Source: Aplectana chamaeleonis (Eukaryota > Nematoda > Chromadorea > Rhabditida > Cosmocercidae). From it: DNA of 64,000 bases. Position numbers and translations under genes: made by a program. The stretch lies in NCBI GenBank assembly GCA_029168955.1, contig JAPDOI010001711.1, forward strand, positions 1 through 64,000, given 5' to 3'. The notes below the pieces were generated by a model. The model was not told the DNA's origin. It searched no databases and saw only the letters and a program-made list of their open reading frames with translations. Shown piece by piece: positions 58,397-64,000 of the stretch (the stretch's first letter is position 1; each line of letters starts with the position of its first letter).

Positions 58397-60060
58397 ATGT
58401 GTCGATTTCGTTGCAGCGATCTTCGTTGGGGCACATCCGCAGCCATACATATCCAAGGAAACGTCCAAGCAGCTTCCTGTCCGCGCAATCCAACCTTTCC
58501 ATCTGCGTCCTCGGTGCTGCTCACGCCTCCTATTCGTACATCATGAAAGGGCGAACAGCGGATAGGTAAACGCGTAGCTTAACTTGAGTCGCGATGGGAG
58601 TAGACTGCAAACACTTGGTTAGAGAACTGAATGCAGATGTAGGTTTCGCACATCGTTGCTGAACAACATCCGCAGCATAACTACCATCGTTCTTCTACAA
58701 ACAGCCCAAATAAGAGAAATCGTACACAAAATTGATGCGGCGTTTTGTGTTGTTTTCAGCGAAAAGCACAATGTCGTCGGCGTACTCGAGGTCAGCAAGG
58801 GAGCGTCCTGATGGTGTTAGTATCACGTCCACAGGAAACTTTTGCAACTACGCATGTCATCAAGTGCGAAGTTGAATAGAAAAGGCCCTGCTACGGCTCC
58901 CTGCCTTACTCCTGTTTTCACCTCAAAAACTGACGTAAATCCGAGAGGTGTACCAACTGCTGCCCTTGTTACTTTGTTCATGTCCCCGATTAAGCGAACA
59001 CCCTTTCTGGGACACCATCGGCTCTCACTATCAAAGCGTTGAGCAATCGAGCACAGTGAGGAGAGGCGACTAAACAGAGTCAAAAGGCCGAAAACCAGCT
59101 TGCACATTCCTGGTGATTTCACCGCGGAGTTTTCAAGTATGATACCTTCCAAAACCCTGTACTTGACCTGCAGTAGAGAGCTTCCTCTATAGTTCATGCA
59201 GATCATCACGGATAACCTATTATAAAGACCGCATTTCTCCATGGATCCGGAATACGAAAGGTCGTCCACATGGCACGAATGGTGTTGGTCATTTCACGGA
59301 TCACAGACGGTAGAAGAGCTCTCCTACACCTACCTTTCCACTCTTCAATTTCCGGACACCACCCACACTTCAGACTCAGTCGTCGATTCCTAACTGTCAC
59401 CGTCATGTGCTCTGTGAACCTGCTTGGGGTGCTCTTATCCAGCCCACCCCCAATCGGCTCACTCGAGTTGGCTCTGAAGTTTTTTTTTCGTTTCGACTCC
59501 GATTTCGTTATATATGAAGCACCGGTGGTGCTGTTTTCGAACAGTCTAGTCCAGGCGTGGCCTCAACTGCTGACCCCTGGAGAACGGTGTGTGAATGATG
59601 ACACACCGCTCTCCACTTCTTTTATACCCTACCCTTTATCATCGATTCCGTATCATCAATTCCATTTACGAGAGCGGAATAGGGGAGGGGGTGGGCTGCA
59701 TAACACTATTGAACATGCAGCTCAGGTACTGATGGCGCTGGACGATTCAGTAGTGAACTGAAGTAATCCATCCATATTGGCAGCCTCGCATCACCAACTG
59801 CAACACCGTTGGTCGAGTTCAGAACAGGAGAACATTTCTTCATCTTCCCGCTATACTGTCGCAGCAACGTGTAGGCTTTCCTCCGATTCTTCTCCTCCCA
59901 AGCGTTCTCGGATGCCTTAGTTCATTATATTCGCGGAGGCGGGTTCGTTCGTACCTCTTCCCGTAGGCGATTTTCCTTACTTTTTCACGCATAGACCATA
60001 ACCCCTTCGCCTTTAGCGTGCCGTCTTTGGTAGGTAATATTTTGCCCGACTAACCAACTT
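58397..60060 (-). pseudogene. RTE-type LINE, reverse transcriptase part
   Basis: Minus-strand frames give RTE landmarks in order: KAYTLLRQYSGKMKKCSPVL (about 59820-59880), PDSWRNAV-like (about 59225-59250, read PDPWRNAV), GVRQGAVAGPFLFNFALDD (about 58860-58917), LADLEYADDIVLFAE (about 58755-58800, catalytic YADD), and ERLDCADRKLLGRFLGYVW (about 58445-58500), followed by NEDRCNEIDTW. It is then interrupted by the CR1-like LINE and resumes at 55290. Frameshifts and stops are present. It probably occupies the last intron of the galactosaminyltransferase gene in the same orientation. Confidence 0.85.
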
Positions 60061-60127
60061 TGCTCTTACTCATAGTGACGACTTTTTCAGACTGGCTTCG
60101 CCTATCCAGCCACAAAGCTATGCTCAC

Positions 60128-63100
60128 CTGCCAAACCCATTGCTGCACAGCAGTATCGGGGTTGCACTGCTTCATGAAGACTGAACCGGAGCCATCTGGT
60201 TCAGCTGCTAGGCACTGGCCAGACACCTGAATAGAGCAAATATCTTACGCAAGTCAGAACTAAGATCCACTCATTCAACTTACTGGATGATGAAGTTGTT
60301 TCTTTTCAATATTATACTTGAACATTTGATTCCCCTTCATGCTGTGACTGCAATCAGAACAAATAGTTAGTCTATTACAATGAACTACTATATACTACTA
60401 AAAATTGGCTAACCAGTCGAACAACACAACAGGCGCTTTGTCAATTGACTGCGACGCATCAAAACATACAGATCGTCCTTCTGGACGAATGTCATGCCAT
60501 CGGGTGAGTCGCATATTCTGAAGAAATCGGATATATAAATCACTTATACAAACTTTCACACGGAAAAACACCTGCTCGCCGCCGATGTTCGGATCGTCAC
60601 TATTGCATTTTCGCAGTCCGAATCGCTGATTTGACTGCTTGAATTGGGTGTCAATACACATATTAGCACCCTTATTCCGGAGTTCACCTGAATTTACGTT
60701 AGGTACCCAATGCAGAACCCTGTCAAAGCTCTCTTAAACGCCCAACCGCTAGCTGAAGGCTTCGGCTCCACAGCCGGATAGTATTTGTCCTGATCAAAAG
60801 CCACCTCCTTCATGAACCAGTCGAACGACTTGCATTTAAGACGCTCTCGCACCGCCTTCTGACGCGAAATGTCACCTGAATCGATGAATCGGTTTGCGAT
60901 AAGGAAAGCGAAGATCTCGATCCAAGGACTGCAACCGCCCACCCGTATCCACGCTTCCAACACCTGAGCGGTGTTTAAACAGATTTTGCTTGTACTCGTC
61001 CATCCAGACCTGCAAGTTTAGCATTCATAACCTGCAGTTGCTGGGATGTTCATCGAATCCACAGCTCGGCAGCAGTTCGGCTGACACACGTGACGCGCGC
61101 GGCGGAAAACCGCTGCGCGCACGGCGGCGTTGGGGCGCGTTAACCGAACGCCAACGGTTTTTCTTGTTAGAGGCCACACGGTTAAGGCGCCCCAACGACG
61201 ACGTGCACGCAGCGGTCTTTCGCCGCGCGCGTCACCGCGCGATGGATTCGATCAACATCTCGATACACGGTGATAAAGGATAGAGTTATCGATAAATACA
61301 CAACTTCCCGCATTTCGCGCTGCGAAAAACGCCTTTTCTGCCCCTTAGCCAAAGTTTCGCGCCCGATTTTTCCCGAATCGCAATTGCCCAAGACCCGAAA
61401 CCAAAATGCTGAGTTTTTCTTCCGCTCATCCCTGATAAGAATCACCACGCCCGCACCATGGCTTCGTGCACGAGTACACGAAAACGGTGAAGTTTAGGAC
61501 GAGCACATCGGGCGAATCTATTTTGGACCTTATTGCACCAGCGTCTTTCAGCCACCCATTTCAGATTGCCACCGTAAACGGATGCATGCGCGAAAGGAGC
61601 CACCTACCACTCGTTCTAGGACCCGCTTTTGAGCAGAAAGAACATAAGCCTACGCCATTACTCGAATAGCGCTCCTCCTCAGTCAATGGAGTCAACGCTT
61701 GCAGCGTGGACACTGCCGCAAGTTGGCGTGCGAATTAGACACATACGCAATGTTGAGTACAACGCCGCAAAACTGCAGAATATGCATTCCTGAGCATTCT
61801 AACCCCAACGTTTTGCTTTCCCAGCGCACGTTTCCTGAAAAAAGTTTTTTATGCTATTTATCCTTACATTGCAGAGCTGATACATTTTGCATGGTTTTGA
61901 CTATTTTATCCCTGAAAAAAATAATCAGCCGACGGAACTCAAAAATAACTAGCTGATGGAAATCAGAAATGCGACACGATGCACCGGTGTGGCAGCACTT
62001 GGTATCAGAAACCTCCTGGACCAAGATGCCGCGTGTACAGAATGCCGCACTTCGTATAGCTACCCGATGTGCAAGAAGTTCCCCAGTCGAGCACTTGCAT
62101 GCGGAGACACGGTTATTACCAGTAAAGGAGCACTGTCAGCTCCAGGCCCAACAATTTTTCATCAATATCATAAAGCAACCCAACCACCCCTCATGGAGAG
62201 TGCTGAACCCCGTCAGGGAGAGACATCAGAAAACCATTCGCCGATGCTCCAACCAAAGTCAATCTGCAAAGATGGCACGACTCACAGCAAGAACGACTCA
62301 GTCTGTTGCGCGAGGAGCACACACAGTTCGTACGGTGTCATCTGGAAAAGGCGGCGGTAAATCCCATCCTGGGAGTGGTGCCTCCCCGGGTCTGCACATC
62401 CGAGTCTCAACTCGGAAGGAGAACCAGATGCACCCTGGCATCGCTGCGCTGTAGTCACTCTACCATGCTTATGGCATACGTTAGCAAGATTGACAGCAGC
62501 AAATCGGACGTTTGCCCAGACTGTGGATGCCACGGCCACGATACGGCACATTTGTTTAATAGTCCGGAGAGACCAACCACGCTGACCACAATGGACCTAT
62601 GGACGAATCCATTACTGGCCGCCCAGTTCCTCAACCTATGACATAACCCTCGACGTGGCTGCAAAGAAGAAGAAGAAAAAGAAATGCGACCTGTAGAATA
62701 ACGCAGCGCCGTATTCGGTACGTCGTGCAGCGTCCGCGTTTATGTGTGTACAGTTTACCGCACACTAAAACCAAGGAGGAAGACGCCAGATTTCCTTATC
62801 AATCTACAGCGCAGCTGATTTTTTAGGTAAGTTACGGTTTTCTTCTTTTCTTGATTTTTCGGCATTATTTTTGCTTCTGACTGTTTGAATACTGCGAATA
62901 GGGGCTATTCATAGTGCGTGAGGTAAACGAATTCCTCTCGCGAGTCAGAAACACAAATGATGCCGAATCAAACAGGAAAAAAAGGAAAACCGTAAGTCAC
63001 CCAGAAAATTAGCTGTGCTGTCGATCGATAATGAAATCTGGCGTCTTCCGTCGTAGTTTTAGTGTGTGACCGCAACCGCACCATGTCATTTTAACATTGC

Positions 63101-64000
63101 GGTGAACTGTAAAACCGCACCCTCTGAAGCATCTCCACAAGGGATGAACGAAAACTTGTTTTTATGAATTTCGGAAATCGGAACGACCTTCTTGATTTCG
63201 GAAGTCGGAAATCCGAAAATCGTTTAGCGAGATTCTTAACACTTCCCTGGGGACTAACCCAACCAAAAAACTTCGACTTATTCTTCCTTACTGGGGAACT
63301 TTCATGCAAACACAATCTACCCTGGCTTTGTGAAAAGTGAAGACGGGATCTCGAATTCGAGTTTAGCGCAGAAAATGACTACCTAAGGATTTGACAAGGA
63401 AAAAAGTGAAAATTTATAATCTCGTGAATATTTCAGTCTTCTTCCGCATTTTCTGGCTTTTTTCGGAATATGGAATGCGCAAAACCATCGGAAATTGGAA
63501 TTCGAAATCGGAATCCTGCTCATCCCTGATCTCCACACAGTCAAATGCCCAGAAATATCAGTTGTTTCGTCAATTTCGCAGGGTCCCGCCGGAATATAAC
63601 TAGGCCCATAGAAGAAAACCAAACTTTTTCCCAATTTGCTATTGATTAATACACAAGCGACGAACCTCAGCAACTCTCCTATAATTCCGACTGATGAAAT
63701 CGCCCACACCGGCATTTTTAAACGGCATATATTTGCATCTGTAGATGTGGCCGACACGAGAGCACGGCGCATCCACCATACGGCCATGACATTTGCCATA
63801 CCTGTACGTCGAAAAGTTGCGTTGACTGAATGGGCTAACTACGTACTGAACACAAAGTCTTACCTTAAAACTCAGCTCGTACTGCTCACCACCCCAAATA
63901 TCAAGACCGTCATCATATCCACCTAATTCCCAGAACCATTTCGCCGAAATCGCGAAATATCCGCCCGCCATCACAGGACTTGGAAACGGTTTTGTGGGAT
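60128..64000 (-). CDS. polypeptide N-acetylgalactosaminyltransferase (GalNAc-T, GLY family), C-terminal half, multi-exon, partial
   Basis: Transfers GalNAc from UDP-GalNAc to Ser/Thr of secretory proteins in the Golgi (mucin-type O-glycosylation). Exons with matching phases: 63864-64000 (runs off the window; [11 protein letters not shown] and [11 protein letters not shown], the Gal/GalNAc-T motif), 63666-63801 ([12 protein letters not shown]), 60964-61009 (VWMDEYK), 60747-60875 ([20 protein letters not shown]), 60572-60687, 60414-60517, 60284-60347 and 60128-60226. The last four make the ricin-type lectin repeats ([27 protein letters not shown] and QQWVW). All introns are GT-AG. One extra base in exon 63666-63801 breaks the frame between VWQ and the following Cys. 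The last coding exon is not certain (53042-53101 is a candidate). Confidence 0.93.
61043..61261. mobile_element. 219-bp palindromic GC-rich MITE in a GalNAc-T intron
   Basis: GGGATGTTCATCGAATCCA (61043) is inverted at TGGATTCGATCAACATCTC (61261). Inward, GACGCGCGCGGCGGAAAACCG and GTTGGGGCGCGTTAACC have their inverses GGTTAAGGCGCCCCAAC and CGCCGCGCGCGTC. A partial copy lies at 18716. Confidence 0.88.
61340..61435. repeat. hAT-type terminal repeat, one end only
   Basis: TTTTTCTTCCGCTCATCCCTG ends at 61435 and is the same terminus as 29969 and 63528. No left mate or clear 8-bp duplication (right flank ATAAGAAT) was found. Confidence 0.5.
61976..62680 (+). mobile_element. 5'-truncated CR1/Jockey-like LINE with 10-bp TSD
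   Basis: The element begins inside the region after RT ([11 protein letters not shown] and [15 protein letters not shown], about 62049-62155, match the full-length LINE on the minus strand at 55304-58396). It continues through [15 protein letters not shown] (about 62515-62560) and ends in a (AAG)n tail. GAAATGCGAC flanks it at 61966-61975 and 62681-62690. The final Cys of the CCHC is Ser here, and the frame shifts at least once. Confidence 0.88.
62761..63066. mobile_element. 306-bp palindromic MITE
   Basis: CACACTAAAACCAAGGAGGA...AAGACGCCAGATTTC (62761) is inverted at GAAATCTGGCGTCTTCC...TTTTAGTGTG (63066); arms run about 85 bases to CGGTTTTC. Confidence 0.85.
63139..63528. mobile_element. 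hAT MITE, 390 bp, with perfect 8-bp TSD
   Basis: Ends AAGGGATGAACG (63139; first base changed from C) and CTCATCCCTG (63528) match the terminus of 27344-29969, with the same TTCGGAAATCGGA-type inner repeats. ATCTCCAC flanks it at 63131-63138 and 63529-63536. Confidence 0.9.

Overview
The window looks like repeat-rich genomic DNA from a nematode, probably a clade V parasite of the hookworm/strongylid type. The reasons are a perfect 22-nt SL1 spliced-leader sequence at 428-449, ShKT-domain secreted-peptide genes, BEL/Pao and RTE retroelements, and many palindromic MITEs, some flanked by TTAA. The genus is inference. Only two kinds of host gene are clear: a local family of small secreted ShKT-domain peptides (four copies, 16.6-38 kb) and the 3' half of a polypeptide N-acetylgalactosaminyltransferase on the minus strand (60.1-64.0 kb, running off the window).

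Layout. 1-8864 is an almost complete, frameshifted BEL/Pao LTR retrotransposon (gag, protease, RT, RNase H, integrase and a third zinc-knuckle ORF). It has a tRNA-Gly primer-binding site, a polypurine tract, and SL1 inside the 5' LTR. 8.9-16.5 kb holds relics: a decayed hAT transposase (10.6-12.5 kb) and the C-terminal end of a Gypsy-type pol (14.3-14.7 kb). 16.6-24.6 kb has two oppositely oriented ShKT copies (the plus copy is dead, the minus copy has intact end exons), an RTE endonuclease relic, and two TTAA MITEs; one of these has empty-site counterparts in paralogous copies within this same window. A 105-bp tRNA-derived SINE (26.8 kb) and a 2.6-kb hAT element (27344-29969) both have exact target-site duplications.

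30.4-39.66 kb is one large imperfect palindrome. Each arm carries a ShKT gene (minus at 32763-34533; plus, frameshifted, at 36241-37969), and the axis is occupied exactly by a TTAA-type element with inverted ends (34836-35938). 39.6-54.9 kb is mostly foldback elements, MITEs, a 39-bp minisatellite and unassigned sequence.

53.0-64.0 kb is the galactosaminyltransferase locus with nested insertions. A CR1/Jockey-like LINE (55304-58396, 13-bp TSD) sits inside an RTE LINE, which lies in what appears to be the last intron of the gene. The CR1-like ORF has an N-terminal 2A-like (StopGo) motif followed by a PHD-like finger. A 5'-truncated relative (61976-62680, 10-bp TSD), a palindromic MITE and a hAT MITE with 8-bp TSD fill an upstream intron. 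One exon of the enzyme (63666-63801) has an extra base, so the copy is either a recent pseudogene or carries an assembly indel.

All coordinates come from reading the sequence by eye; no alignments or database searches were run.
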